Program-made: the position numbers and the translations under genes
Assembly (NCBI RefSeq): GCF_015999245.1
Contig: NZ_JAEAMR010000010.1
Coordinates: 656,836-697,812, forward strand
DNA length: 40,977 nucleotides
Reading direction: 5' to 3'
Source of the DNA: Streptomyces sp. AV19
Lineage (GTDB): Bacteria > Actinomycetota > Actinomycetes > Streptomycetales > Streptomycetaceae
The notes under the pieces: generated by a model
What the model saw: only the letters and a program-made list of their open reading frames with translations
Databases searched by the model: none
What the model was told of the DNA's origin: nothing
Part shown: piece by piece, positions 14,355 to 22,881 of the stretch
Numbering within the stretch: the stretch's first letter is position 1
How the letters are laid out: every line of letters begins with the position of its first letter

Positions 14355-16004
14355 TCAGGCGTTGTAGACGTCGGCCTGGCGGGGGGCTGGGTCCTGGACG
14401 GCGCCGCTGAGGTTGCCGGCGCGGCTGGTGAAGCGCTCGGTGTTGACGTTCTTCTCGGCGAGGAAGCGCAGGGCGGCCTCGTGGACCACGCGGAGGACGG
14501 GGGTGGCGGCGCGCAGGGCGTCGTCGGCCATGAAGCGGTGGCGCCAGGGCTTGTCGGCCCAGGCGTGGCGGAGGCCGAAGGGCTCGGGGAGATTGAGCTT
14601 GCCGCCCCAGTACTCCAGGAGGGGCGGGTAGTAGGTCAGGGGGGCGCGGGCGGCGAGGCGGACGACCTCGCGGGCCTCGACGACGGGGAGTTGGCGCTCC
14701 CAGGTCTCCCAGAACTTGAGGCCCTTGCGGAAGGTCTTGGTGCGGTTCTTCGGCTTGCCGTTGAAGACCGGGTGGATGGGGCCCAGGGCGTGGCCGGTGA
14801 TCTCGATGCGCAGGGTCTTGTGGAGGACGGTGACGTTGACCAGGAGGGTGATGACCAACTGGCCGTCCCACAGGACGAACTGGACGCCGAGGTAGTGGCG
14901 GTTGCCGCTGCCGAAGTGCTGTTCGTCGCAGATCTTCTGGAGGGCGGAGCCCCTTATCTGGAAGGTCTCCTCGCTGCCGGAGGGGCGGGAGACGGCGCCG
15001 GCGCCCTCGCCGACGGGGGAGACGACCCAGTGCTCGACGAAGGGGGCGGGCAGGCCGCCGGTGTTGATGGGGGTGCGTTCGAGCTGGAGCAGCTGGTCGT
15101 GGACGGCGCGCATGATGTCCCAGCTGCGGAAGGGGTCGATGTCCTTGTCGGGGTCGGCGGGGACGAGGTCCTCGGCGAGCTGCCAGCTGCCCCAGCGGGT
15201 GCCCATGCCGAGTATGCCCTTGGGGCCGGCGTAGAAGACGATGTTGCTCTTCTGCTCGGCGGAGAGGCGTTCCAGGTTCTGCCGGAGCTGTTCGGCGGCG
15301 CTCTCGCCGGGGTTCTTGGGGACGGCTTCGGGGATCTTGGCGCCGATGCCGCCGCCGTCGAGGAGGCCGGTCCAGCGGTTGCGGAGGTCCTTGGCGGTGC
15401 GTTCGCAGATGGTCTTGGCCCAGGCCCAGCCGATGACGGGGGCGACCAGCATGGCGCGCAGGTAGATGCCGAGGAGGCCGTTGAACGGCAGCTTGATCAT
15501 GAAGATGACGGCGAAGACGCCGAGGGCCAGCAGGAGGGCGGTGCCGAGGGCTCCGGCGCGTTTGTTCTGGGCGCCGGCGATGGTGCGGCGGAGCTGGAAG
15601 ACGCCGAGCCAGAGCAGGACGCCGGGGAGGAAGAGCAGGCCGAAGACGGCCATGATGACGGTGAGCCGGGCGTCGCGCTGTTTGCGGATGCGGCTGGCGG
15701 CGAGGCAGTGCTCGACGATGACCTGGGGCTCCATGCCGAAGGCCTGGATGAGGGGTTTGCGGCCGCCGCCGAGCATGCGCTGCTGGACGGCGCGGGAGAA
15801 GGCCTCGCCGAGGTTGGGCTCGAAGAGGGAGATGCGGGGTGGTTTGACGGAGGATGTGGCCCAGTCGGAGTTGGCCTTGAGGAGTTCGTCCACGGGGCCG
15901 TCGCGGTAGGCGGCGGAGGCGAGGGCCTGGGTCGCCGCGGTCTGGCCGGCGCCGCCCGAGATGGGGATCTGGGCGCCCGGGCTGAAGTCGAACCCGTCTG
16001 TCAC
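14355..16004 (-). CDS. Large conserved-looking membrane protein, function unknown
   Basis: A 549-residue protein. A soluble N-terminus (residues 1-110) is followed by hydrophobic segments at ~114-137 (LTVIMAVFGLLFLPGVLLWLGVF) and ~153-200 (LGTALLLALGVFAVIFMIKLPFNGLLGIYLRAMLVAPVIGW, probably two helices). A long, mainly soluble C-terminal region contains GPKGILGMGTRWGSWQLAEDL and QFVLWDGQLVITLLVNVTVL. The last could be a further membrane-associated stretch. I do not recognise the family. Codon use is normal for the window. GTG 16004 has a G-run 7 bases upstream. It converges with the propeller lipoprotein gene (9 bases apart). Confidence 0.75.
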   Translation of the reverse strand: MTDGFDFSPGAQIPISGGAGQTAATQALASAAYRDGPVDELLKANSDWATSSVKPPRISLFEPNLGEAFSRAVQQRMLGGGRKPLIQAFGMEPQVIVEHCLAASRIRKQRDARLTVIMAVFGLLFLPGVLLWLGVFQLRRTIAGAQNKRAGALGTALLLALGVFAVIFMIKLPFNGLLGIYLRAMLVAPVIGWAWAKTICERTAKDLRNRWTGLLDGGGIGAKIPEAVPKNPGESAAEQLRQNLERLSAEQKSNIVFYAGPKGILGMGTRWGSWQLAEDLVPADPDKDIDPFRSWDIMRAVHDQLLQLERTPINTGGLPAPFVEHWVVSPVGEGAGAVSRPSGSEETFQIRGSALQKICDEQHFGSGNRHYLGVQFVLWDGQLVITLLVNVTVLHKTLRIEITGHALGPIHPVFNGKPKNRTKTFRKGLKFWETWERQLPVVEAREVVRLAARAPLTYYPPLLEYWGGKLNLPEPFGLRHAWADKPWRHRFMADDALRAATPVLRVVHEAALRFLAEKNVNTERFTSRAGNLSGAVQDPAPRQADVYNA

Positions 16005-16128
16005 TGCTGCCCCCCAGGCCGCGCGCTGCTGCGGCGGCCCGACTCCGGTGGACTGCCGGGGCAGTTGCCGGGGGCCGCACGCCCAGCGTATCGGTGTGGG
16101 CCGCAGTGTGGGGTGCGAGATCCGAAAG

Positions 16129-16159
16129 CCGCCCGTCCCAAGCGAGTTGGGACGGGCGG
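16129..16159 (-). terminator. Terminator after the EF-G-like gene
   Basis: A perfect 13-pair stem (CCGCCCGTCCCAA with TTGGGACGGGCGG) closes a 5-base loop. On the minus strand it follows the EF-G-like stop codon by 8 bases and is followed by a short CTTTC. It separates this gene from the large membrane protein gene downstream. Confidence 0.7.
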
Positions 16160-16167
16160 ATTGTGAA

Positions 16168-18375
16168 CTATGCCCCGTTCTCCGCCTGTTCGCGGAGGCG
16201 GTCGGCGAGCTGCTGGGGCATGGGCTCGTGCCGCGCGTACGAGCGGCTGAACCGCCCGGTGCCGTGCGACAGGGAGCGCAGGTCCACCGCGTACCGGCCG
16301 ATCTCCAGCTCGGGCACCTCGGCGCGGACCAGCGTGCGTCCGCCCGGGGACTGCTCGGTGCCCACCACCCGGCCGCGGCGCCCGGACAGGTCGCTCATGA
16401 CCGGGCCCACGTATTCGTCGGCCACCAGCACCCGGACCTCGGCGACCGGTTCGAGGAGGTGGATCCGGGCCTCCGCGGCGGCCTCGCGCAGAGCGAGGGC
16501 GCCGGCGGTCTGGAAGGCCGCGTCCGAGGAATCCACCGAGTGCGCCTTGCCGTCGAGGAGGGTCACCCGCACGTCGACCAGCGGGTGGCCGGCGGCGACG
16601 CCCTTGGCGGCCTGGGCGCGCACGCCCTTCTCCACGGAGGGGATGAACTGGCGCGGCACGGCGCCGCCGACGACCTTGTCCACGAACTCGATGCCGGAGC
16701 CCTCCGGGAGCGGCTCGACCTCGATCTCGCAGATGGCGAACTGGCCGTGCCCGCCGGACTGTTTGACGTGCCGTCCGCGCCCGGCCGCCCGGCCGCCGAA
16801 CGTCTCGCGCAGGGAGACCTTGTGCGGGACGACGTCGACCTGGACGCCGTAGCGGGTGCGCAGCCGCTCCAGGGCCACGTCGCGGTGCGCCTCGCCGAGA
16901 CACCAGAGGACGACCTGGTGGGTGTGCCGGCTGTGCTCCAGGCGCATGGTGGGGTCCTCGGCGACCAGCCGGGCGAGGCCCTGGGAGAGCTTGTCCTCGT
17001 CGGCCTTGCTGTGGGCCGCGATGGCGACCGGCAGCAGGGGGTCGGGCATGGACCAGGGGTCCATGCGCAGCGGATCGGCGGGGGAGGAGAGGGTGTCGCC
17101 GGTCTCGGCGCGGGAGAGCTTGGCGACGCTGACGATGTCCCCGGCGACGGCCTGGGGGACCTGGCGCTGCTGCTTGCCGAAGGGGGAGGAGAGGGCGCCG
17201 ACCCGCTCGTCCGCCTCGTGGTCCTCGTGTCCGCGGTCGGCCAGGCCGTGGCCGGAGACGTGGACGGTCTCGTCCGGACGCAGGGTGCCGGAGAAGACGC
17301 GGACGAGGGAGATCCTGCCGACGTAGGGGTCGGAGGAGGTCTTGACGACCTCGGCCGCGAGCGGACCGGCCGGGTCGCAGGCCGGCGCGGGGCGCGGGGT
17401 TCCGTCGAGGGCCGTGACGGGGGGCGGGGTGCGTTCGGGAGGGGTGGGGAACCCGCCGGTGATCAGCTCCAGCAGCTCGACGGTGCCCAGGCCCTGGCGG
17501 GAGCCGTCGGGGGCCGGGGCGGCGGCGAGCACGGGGTGGAAGGAGCCGCGGGCCACGGCCCGTTCGAGGTCTTCGACGAGGGTCTTGACGTCGATGTCCT
17601 CGCCGGCGAGATAGCGGTCCATGAGGGTCTCGTCCTCGCTCTCGGCGATGATCCCCTCGATGAGCCGGTTGCGGGCCTGGTCGAGCAGCGGCTGCTGGTC
17701 GGGGTCCGGGGCGGTCTCGGTGCGTTCGCCGGAGGAGTAGTCGAGGAGGCGCTGGGAGAGCAGGCCGGCCAGGCCGGTGACGGGGCGGTGCCCGTCGGGC
17801 CCCTCGGGGCCGTGCAGGGGGAGGTAGAGCGGCAGCACGCTGTCGGGGGAGTCGCCGCCGAAGGCGGCGCGGCAGGTCTCCGTCATCATGTCGAAGTCCG
17901 CCCGGGCCGCCTCCAGGTGCGTCACCACGATCGCGCGCGGCATGCCCACGGCCGCGCACTCCTCCCACAGGGTGCGGGTGGCGCCGGTGACGCCCTCCGT
18001 GCCCTCCGCCGCGGAGACGACGAAGAGCGCGGCGTCCGCCGCCCGCAGTCCCGCCCGCAGCTCGCCGACGAAGTCCGCGTAGCCGGGGGTGTCGAGCAGG
18101 TTGATCTTGATGCCGGCCCAGTCCACGGGGACCACGGAGAGCTGGACCGAGCGCTGCTGGCGGTGTTCGATCTCGTCGTAGTCGGAGACCGCGCAGCCGT
18201 CCTCGACCCGGCCGGCGCGGGTCACCGCGCCGGTGGCCAGGGCCAGTGCCTCCACGAGGGTCGTCTTGCCGGAGCCGCTGTGGCCGACCAGTACCACGTT
18301 GCGTATGCTGCCGGGCCGGTCGGCCGCCACTGTTCTGCCGGCGGCTCCAGGGTGGGTCGTCGTCTTGTCGCCCAT
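16168..18375 (-). CDS. EF-G-like GTPase (EF-G2/TetM-like paralogue)
   Basis: A 735-residue translational-GTPase-type protein. The P-loop is GHSGSGKT (31-38) and G3 is DTPG (95-98). The usual G4 NKxD is replaced by THLE (152-155), and the switch I region HRQQRSVQLSV is divergent from the RGITI of true EF-G. Domains II to V follow (SSDPYVGRISLVRVFSGTL, later GEAHRDVALERLRTRYGV, then the domain IV-like GRGRHVKQSGGHGQFAICE and a C-terminal SHGTGRFSRSYARHEPMP). It is not the main elongation factor; fusA normally sits with the ribosomal protein genes. Known relatives in actinobacteria have no settled role, possibly ribosome rescue, recycling or regulation. ATG 18375 was chosen. Confidence 0.8.
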   Translation of the reverse strand: MGDKTTTHPGAAGRTVAADRPGSIRNVVLVGHSGSGKTTLVEALALATGAVTRAGRVEDGCAVSDYDEIEHRQQRSVQLSVVPVDWAGIKINLLDTPGYADFVGELRAGLRAADAALFVVSAAEGTEGVTGATRTLWEECAAVGMPRAIVVTHLEAARADFDMMTETCRAAFGGDSPDSVLPLYLPLHGPEGPDGHRPVTGLAGLLSQRLLDYSSGERTETAPDPDQQPLLDQARNRLIEGIIAESEDETLMDRYLAGEDIDVKTLVEDLERAVARGSFHPVLAAAPAPDGSRQGLGTVELLELITGGFPTPPERTPPPVTALDGTPRPAPACDPAGPLAAEVVKTSSDPYVGRISLVRVFSGTLRPDETVHVSGHGLADRGHEDHEADERVGALSSPFGKQQRQVPQAVAGDIVSVAKLSRAETGDTLSSPADPLRMDPWSMPDPLLPVAIAAHSKADEDKLSQGLARLVAEDPTMRLEHSRHTHQVVLWCLGEAHRDVALERLRTRYGVQVDVVPHKVSLRETFGGRAAGRGRHVKQSGGHGQFAICEIEVEPLPEGSGIEFVDKVVGGAVPRQFIPSVEKGVRAQAAKGVAAGHPLVDVRVTLLDGKAHSVDSSDAAFQTAGALALREAAAEARIHLLEPVAEVRVLVADEYVGPVMSDLSGRRGRVVGTEQSPGGRTLVRAEVPELEIGRYAVDLRSLSHGTGRFSRSYARHEPMPQQLADRLREQAENGA

Positions 18376-18686
18376 GTGTCCCGCCTTCCGGTTGACACCT
18401 GCGGTCCTTCGAGCTTTCCACTGCGGTCACGCTGCGTCCATACGTCGCACACGCAGGCGCAACCGTCCGCCCCGGCGCGCGGGGCCGCCGGGCGCCCCCG
18501 CAGGGCACGTCCGTCCGGGTGGCGCGGCGCCGGTGGCGGTGCCCGGCGACCGGCGCGCGGCCCGGTGCGACCGGTGACGGGGACGCGGTGTGCGGTGTGC
18601 GCGCGGACGGCCCCCGCGGCCTGGCTACGATGGGCCAGCCGGTGGCTGATCGACCCCCGGCCCGCATACGACCCTCCGGGAAGGCC
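18376..18686. other. Divergent intergenic region between EF-G-like gene and pgsA
   Basis: These 311 bases hold no supported gene. They must contain promoters for both directions. A TACGAT at 18626 may be a -10 for pgsA (55 bases upstream of its ATG), but no matching -35 is clear. In-frame extension of pgsA upstream is possible but gives an N-terminus unlike the family. Confidence 0.5.
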
Positions 18687-19352
18687 ATGCTGAACAAGTA
18701 CGCGCGTGCGTTCTTCACGCGTGTTCTCACGCCGTTCGCCGCCCTGCTCATCCGACTGGGCGTGAGCCCCGACGCGGTGACCCTCATCGGCACCGGTGGT
18801 GTGGTGGCGGGCGCGCTGGTCTTCTACCCCCAGGGAGAGTTCTTCTGGGGCACCGTCACCATCACCCTGTTCGTCTTCTCGGACCTGGTCGACGGGAACA
18901 TGGCGCGCCAGCTGGGGCGGTCCAGCCGCTGGGGGGCGTTCCTGGACTCCACGCTCGACCGGGTCGCCGACGCGGCGATCTTCGGCGGGCTGGCGCTGTG
19001 GTACGCCAGCTACGAGGGGCACAGCATCGCCCTGTGCGCGGTGGCGATCTTCTGCCTGGCCAGCGGGCAGGTGGTGTCGTACACCAAGGCGCGGGGTGAG
19101 AGCATCGGGCTCCCGGTGAAGGTCAACGGGCTGGTCGAACGGGCCGAGCGCCTGGTGATCTCGCTGGTGGCCTGCGGTTTCTCCGGGCTGCACAAGTTCG
19201 GCGTGCCCGGGATCCAGGTGTTGCTGCCCATCGCCCTGTGGATCGTGGCGGTCGGCAGCCTGATCACTCTGATCCAGCGCGTGGTCACCGTGCGCCGTGA
19301 GGCGGCGGAGGCGGACGCGGCGACGTTGGCGGGAGGGGGCGACGCCCGGTGA
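18687..19352 (+). CDS. pgsA: CDP-alcohol phosphotransferase, phosphatidylinositol phosphate synthase
   Basis: A 221-residue integral membrane enzyme. The family signature D-G-x2-A-R-x8-G-x3-D-x3-D is complete in DGNMARQLGRSSRWGAFLDSTLD. Hydrophobic segments follow through to residue ~205. In actinobacteria this enzyme joins CDP-diacylglycerol and inositol 1-phosphate to form phosphatidylinositol phosphate, the precursor of PI and PI-mannosides. The next two genes (acyltransferase and mannosyltransferase) support that role over phosphatidylglycerophosphate synthesis. GGAAGG precedes the ATG. The stop overlaps the next GTG (GTGA). Confidence 0.9.
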   Translation: MLNKYARAFFTRVLTPFAALLIRLGVSPDAVTLIGTGGVVAGALVFYPQGEFFWGTVTITLFVFSDLVDGNMARQLGRSSRWGAFLDSTLDRVADAAIFGGLALWYASYEGHSIALCAVAIFCLASGQVVSYTKARGESIGLPVKVNGLVERAERLVISLVACGFSGLHKFGVPGIQVLLPIALWIVAVGSLITLIQRVVTVRREAAEADAATLAGGGDAR

Positions 19353-20338
19353 AGAACGAGCTGACCGACGCGCTGTACGGGCTGGGGTGGGGCGCGGTCA
19401 AGCGGCTTCCCGAACCGGCGGCGGCGCGGCTGGGGCGCGAGATCGCCGATGTCGCCTGGCGGCGGCGGGGCAAGGGCGTGCTGCGCCTGGAGGCCAATCT
19501 CGCCCGGGTCGTCCCCGACGCCTCCCCGCCCAGGCTCGCCCGGCTCTCGCGGCTGGGCATGCGCTCGTACATGCGCTACTGGATGGAGTCCTTCCGGCTG
19601 CCGTCCTGGAGCCGGGAGCGCATGCGCACTTGCTTCGAGCCCGAGGGCCTGCACCACTTGGAGGAGGCGCTGGCCGGCGGCCGCGGTGTCGTGCTGGCGC
19701 TGCCCCACATGGGCAACTACGACATGGCGGGCGCCTGGGTCACCTCCCGGCTCGAGGTGCCGTTCACGACCGTGGCCGAGCGGCTGAAGCCGGAATCGCT
19801 CTACGACCGGTTCGTGGCCTACCGCGAGGGCCTGGGCATGGAGGTGCTGCCGCACGCCGGGGGCTCGGCCTTCGGCACGCTCTCGCGGCGGCTGCGGGCC
19901 GGAGGCCTGGTCTGCCTGGTGGCGGACCGTGACCTGTCGGCGCACGGCATCCAGGTGAAGTTCTTCGGCGAGGCCGCCAAGATGCCCGGCGGCCCGGCCC
20001 GGCTGGCGGTGCAGACCGGAGCCCTGCTGCTGCCGGTGACCCTCTGGTACGACGACTCGCCGGTGATGCGGGGCCGGGTACATCCGCCGGTCGAGGTGCC
20101 GGAGACGGGCACCCGGCCGGAGAAGGCCGCCGTGATGACACAGGCCCTGGCGGACGCCTTCGCCTCGGGCATCGCCGAGCATCCACAGGACTGGCACATG
20201 CTCCAGCGGCTCTGGCTCGCCGACCTCCCCCGGCAGGGGCAGGGCCCGGACGGGCAGGCAGGGCGGGACGGTGAGGCCGGCCGGGGCAGGCGGACCGGGC
20301 AGGGCGGGCAGAGCGCCGGGACGGGGACGAAGCCGTGA
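19349..20338 (+). CDS. patA: Phosphatidylinositol mannoside acyltransferase
   Basis: A 329-residue lysophospholipid/lauroyl-type acyltransferase. The catalytic H-x4-D motif is H120-D125 in LPHMGNYD, and the segment FTTVAERLKPESLYDRF lines the acceptor site in relatives. ARLAVQTGALLLPVTLWY is the conserved C-terminal core. Known function of the actinobacterial orthologue (M. tuberculosis Rv2611c/PatA): it acylates the mannose of PI-mannosides on the cytoplasmic face of the membrane. The last ~40 residues are a Gly/Arg/Gln-rich disordered tail. It starts inside the pgsA stop (GTGA) and ends inside the pimA start, so all three proteins are coupled. Confidence 0.9.
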   Translation: MKNELTDALYGLGWGAVKRLPEPAAARLGREIADVAWRRRGKGVLRLEANLARVVPDASPPRLARLSRLGMRSYMRYWMESFRLPSWSRERMRTCFEPEGLHHLEEALAGGRGVVLALPHMGNYDMAGAWVTSRLEVPFTTVAERLKPESLYDRFVAYREGLGMEVLPHAGGSAFGTLSRRLRAGGLVCLVADRDLSAHGIQVKFFGEAAKMPGGPARLAVQTGALLLPVTLWYDDSPVMRGRVHPPVEVPETGTRPEKAAVMTQALADAFASGIAEHPQDWHMLQRLWLADLPRQGQGPDGQAGRDGEAGRGRRTGQGGQSAGTGTKP

Positions 20339-21522
20339 AGATCGGGATCGTCTGTCCGTATTCCTGGGACGTGCCCGGCGGCGTCCAGTTCCACATCCGG
20401 GACCTGGCCGAGCACCTGATCCGGCTGGGGCACGAGGTGTCGGTGCTCGCCCCGGCGGACGACGAGACGCCGCTCCCGCCGTTCGTCGTCTCCGCGGGCC
20501 GGGCCGTGCCCGTGCCGTACAACGGCTCGGTGGCCCGGCTCAACTTCGGCTTCCTGTCGGCCGCGCGCGTCCGCCGCTGGCTGCACGAGGGCGACTTCGA
20601 CGTCATCCACATCCACGAGCCCACCTCCCCGTCGCTGGGTCTGCTCACCTGCTGGGCCGCCCAGGGCCCCATCGTCGCCACCTTCCACACCTCCAATCCG
20701 CGCTCGCGGGCGATGATCGCGGCTTATCCGATCCTCCAGCCGGCGCTGGAGAAGATCAGCGCGCGGATCGCCGTGAGTGAATACGCCCGCAGGACCCTGG
20801 TCGAGCACCTGGGCGGTGACGCGGTGGTCATCCCCAACGGCGTCGACGTGGACTTCTTCGCCGGGGCGGAATCCCGGCCCGAGTGGACGGGCAACGGCCC
20901 CGCCGACGCCGGGCGCCCGGCGACCATCGGCTTCATCGGCCGGATCGACGAGCCCCGCAAGGGCCTGCCCGTCCTGATGCGCGCCCTCCCGAAGATCCTC
21001 GCCGAGCGTCCCGGGACCCGGCTGCTGGTGGCCGGCCGGGGCGACGAGGAAGAGGCGGTCGCCGCGCTGCCTCCCGAGGCCCGGGGCGCCGTCGAGTTCC
21101 TCGGCATGGTCAGCGACGAGGACAAGGCCCGTCTGCTGCGCAGCGTCGATGTCTATGTGGCGCCCAACACCGGCGGCGAGTCCTTCGGGATCATCCTGGT
21201 CGAGGCCATGTCGGCCGGGGCACCCGTCCTCGCCAGCGACCTGGACGCCTTCGCCCAGGTGCTCGACCGGGGCGCGGCCGGTGAGCTGTTCGCCAACGAG
21301 GACGCCGACGCGCTCGCCGCGGCGGCCCTGCGCCTGCTCGGCGACCCGGCCCGCCGGGCCGAGCTGAGCGAACGGGGCAGCACTCATGTGCGGCGCTTCG
21401 ACTGGTCCACGGTCGGCGCGGACATCCTGGCCGTGTACGAGACGGTGACCGCGGGTGCCGCGTCCGTCGCCACGGATGAGCGGACGGGGCTGCGGGCGCG
21501 GTGGGGGCTGGCCCGGGATTGA
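20335..21522 (+). CDS. pimA: Phosphatidylinositol alpha-mannosyltransferase (GT4 family)
   Basis: A 395-residue GT-B glycosyltransferase. The N-terminal domain opens MKIGIVCPYSWDVPGGVQFH with the glycine-rich acceptor loop. HIHEPTSPS and TFHTSNPRS follow, both characteristic of PimA. The C-terminal GDP-mannose domain contains GRIDEPRKGLPVL and the GT4 E-x7-E motif in ESFGIILVE. Role: it transfers the first mannose from GDP-mannose to PI on the inner membrane face, starting PI-mannoside synthesis. It is the third gene of the pgsA-patA-pimA operon (GTGA overlap). The last ~25 residues are unstructured and variable-looking. Confidence 0.9.
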   Translation: MKIGIVCPYSWDVPGGVQFHIRDLAEHLIRLGHEVSVLAPADDETPLPPFVVSAGRAVPVPYNGSVARLNFGFLSAARVRRWLHEGDFDVIHIHEPTSPSLGLLTCWAAQGPIVATFHTSNPRSRAMIAAYPILQPALEKISARIAVSEYARRTLVEHLGGDAVVIPNGVDVDFFAGAESRPEWTGNGPADAGRPATIGFIGRIDEPRKGLPVLMRALPKILAERPGTRLLVAGRGDEEEAVAALPPEARGAVEFLGMVSDEDKARLLRSVDVYVAPNTGGESFGIILVEAMSAGAPVLASDLDAFAQVLDRGAAGELFANEDADALAAAALRLLGDPARRAELSERGSTHVRRFDWSTVGADILAVYETVTAGAASVATDERTGLRARWGLARD

Positions 21523-21638
21523 CGCCGGCCTGGGGGCTGTACCTGCCGTGCTTGGTGCGGTTCGGCTCGGCTTGTGCTGTGGTCGTGCCGGACGCCGGCT
21601 CCCATCTGGGGCTGCCTCTGCCCCGGACCGGAGTCGTC

Positions 21639-21666
21639 TCCCCGTCCTCGATTCCCCGTCCTCGAT
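21639..21666. repeat. 14-base tandem duplication
   Basis: TCCCCGTCCTCGAT is repeated exactly, 21639-21652 and 21653-21666, with no spacer. It is non-coding. Confidence 0.85.
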
Positions 21667-21699
21667 CGGCCTTCTGCTTCGGCCCGGAGCCGATTCCGT

Positions 21700-21734
21700 A
21701 CTCGCGTTTGCACCCAAACTCGCGTTTGCACCCA
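21700..21734. repeat. 18-base-period tandem duplication
   Basis: ACTCGCGTTTGCACCCA occurs at 21700-21716 and 21718-21734 with one A between, so the period is 18. It is non-coding. Confidence 0.85.
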
Positions 21735-21932
21735 GCTGGCCCGGCAGTTGTCGCTCCGGATCCGGAGCCATCCGTACCGGCGGTCTCACCGACTGACCAC
21801 ACCGGCCAGCCGCCTTGTCTCCCTCACCCCGCGCCCGCGCTGATGCCCGTCCGGCCCGGCCCCCGCGCGGTCGGAGACGGAGCAGCCACGGCCCCTCGGC
21901 CTCACGCCGGATTCGGCACCTTCCCTTTCCCC

Positions 21933-21968
21933 TTCACTGACGTCTTCCCGTTCCCTGACGTCTTCCCG
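21933..21968. repeat. 18-base near-perfect tandem duplication at the end of a membrane protein gene
   Basis: TTCACTGACGTCTTCCCG (21933-21950) and TTCCCTGACGTCTTCCCG (21951-21968) differ at one base. On the minus strand they cover the last codons of the VC0807-like gene. The stop codon TGA is created by the base difference in the downstream copy, so the duplication probably set the present C-terminus. Confidence 0.75.
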
Positions 21969-22698
21969 GCGCCCCCTCGGCCGTCGCCGCCGTCAGGCCG
22001 AACAACGGCGCCCCGTGCCGCTCCCGGAAGCGTCGGCTGTGCCGGACGCCGGCTATCACCACCAGCCCCAGGATCCCCGGCGATTGGAACCTGCCGATCA
22101 CCGGCACCACATCCACCGGCAGGGCGACGGCCTCCACCACGCTCAGCACCGCGTCGAGCAACTCCGCCGCGCCCCACAGCAGGGTCAGTGAGCGCAACGC
22201 CCGCCGGAACTCCGGCTCCTGACGCCAGCGCTGCTCGGCCAACTCCTCCGCCGGACCCGCGCGGAGCTGCCGGCCGAACTGGAAGGCGAACGGCCGGGCC
22301 GCGAGCAAGGTGCCGACGATCCACGTGCCCAGCACCGCCGGGAGCGCCGCGTCCTTGAGCAGCAGCACCCTCGGATCCCCACTGACCAGCGACGTAACGG
22401 CGGAGACCAGGAGCAGGACGACCACCAGGAGGTCGAAGAACCGGGCCCGCCGGTGGCGGACGGCCCCGGCGACGGCCTGTATGACAGGCGGAATGCTGCT
22501 CAGCATCAGCGCCTGCCACTGGGCGACGCCTTGCCGGCGCAGCACGTAGTAGAGCGCCAACGGCAGCGCGACGGCGGTGCCCAGCGTCGGGAACAGCACG
22601 GTGAACACGGTGCTCAACAAGGCGCGCCTGGCGCGCGACGCATCGGCTTGCACGGTCGGTTGCGCGGTACGGCTTCCTCTCGCCTCGCCGGTGGGCAC
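21934..22698 (-). CDS. Multi-pass membrane protein (VC0807-like)
   Basis: A protein of about 254 residues with five or six predicted membrane helices, separated by short loops. They include LLSTVFTVLFPTLGTAVALPLALYYVL, ALMLSSIPPVIQAVAGAV, FFDLLVVVLLLVSAVTSLVSG and ALPAVLGTWIVGTLLAARPF, and the C-terminal ILGLVVIAGV. A soluble segment AEELAEQRWRQEPEFRRALR lies before the last helices. The arrangement resembles VC0807-family proteins, whose function is unknown. GTG 22698 is the chosen start; a GTG 48 bases further upstream is also in frame. The C-terminal tail GAPGRRQGTGRRQ derives from the tandem duplication. It is divergent from the LemA-like gene. Confidence 0.65.
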   Translation of the reverse strand: MPTGEARGSRTAQPTVQADASRARRALLSTVFTVLFPTLGTAVALPLALYYVLRRQGVAQWQALMLSSIPPVIQAVAGAVRHRRARFFDLLVVVLLLVSAVTSLVSGDPRVLLLKDAALPAVLGTWIVGTLLAARPFAFQFGRQLRAGPAEELAEQRWRQEPEFRRALRSLTLLWGAAELLDAVLSVVEAVALPVDVVPVIGRFQSPGILGLVVIAGVRHSRRFRERHGAPLFGLTAATAEGAPGRRQGTGRRQ

Positions 22699-22881
22699 GG
22701 GCCGTCTTCCCCCCTCGGGAACAGTCCTGTGACCTGCCACCCGTGACGCTACGGACGGGGTGGGTGGAGACGGATCGGAGCCAGGGTCGAATTCGCCGTC
22801 CGTCGTCCACCCGGCCCGTCCACCCGGCCTCCACCCGAGGGTGGACGGGCCGGGGAAGCGGGGCCGGTACTGTGGCCCGGC

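Larger units (their letters stand above)
21523..21933. other. Gene-poor stretch after pimA
   Basis: This ~410-base region has no frame with sustained coding bias on either strand. It contains two separate short tandem duplications (listed as repeats) and Pro/Ser-coding low-complexity shadows only. It separates the convergent pimA and membrane protein genes, and I see no strong terminator hairpin in it. Confidence 0.6.

Noticed and set aside
14481..16166. A long plus-strand frame over the large membrane protein gene
   Set aside because: Its product is a Glu/Gly/Ala-rich antisense translation. The minus-strand frame has membrane helices and a proper start.
21501..22358. Pro/Ser-rich open frame after pimA
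   Set aside because: No coding bias or start signal, low-complexity product, antisense to the membrane protein gene.
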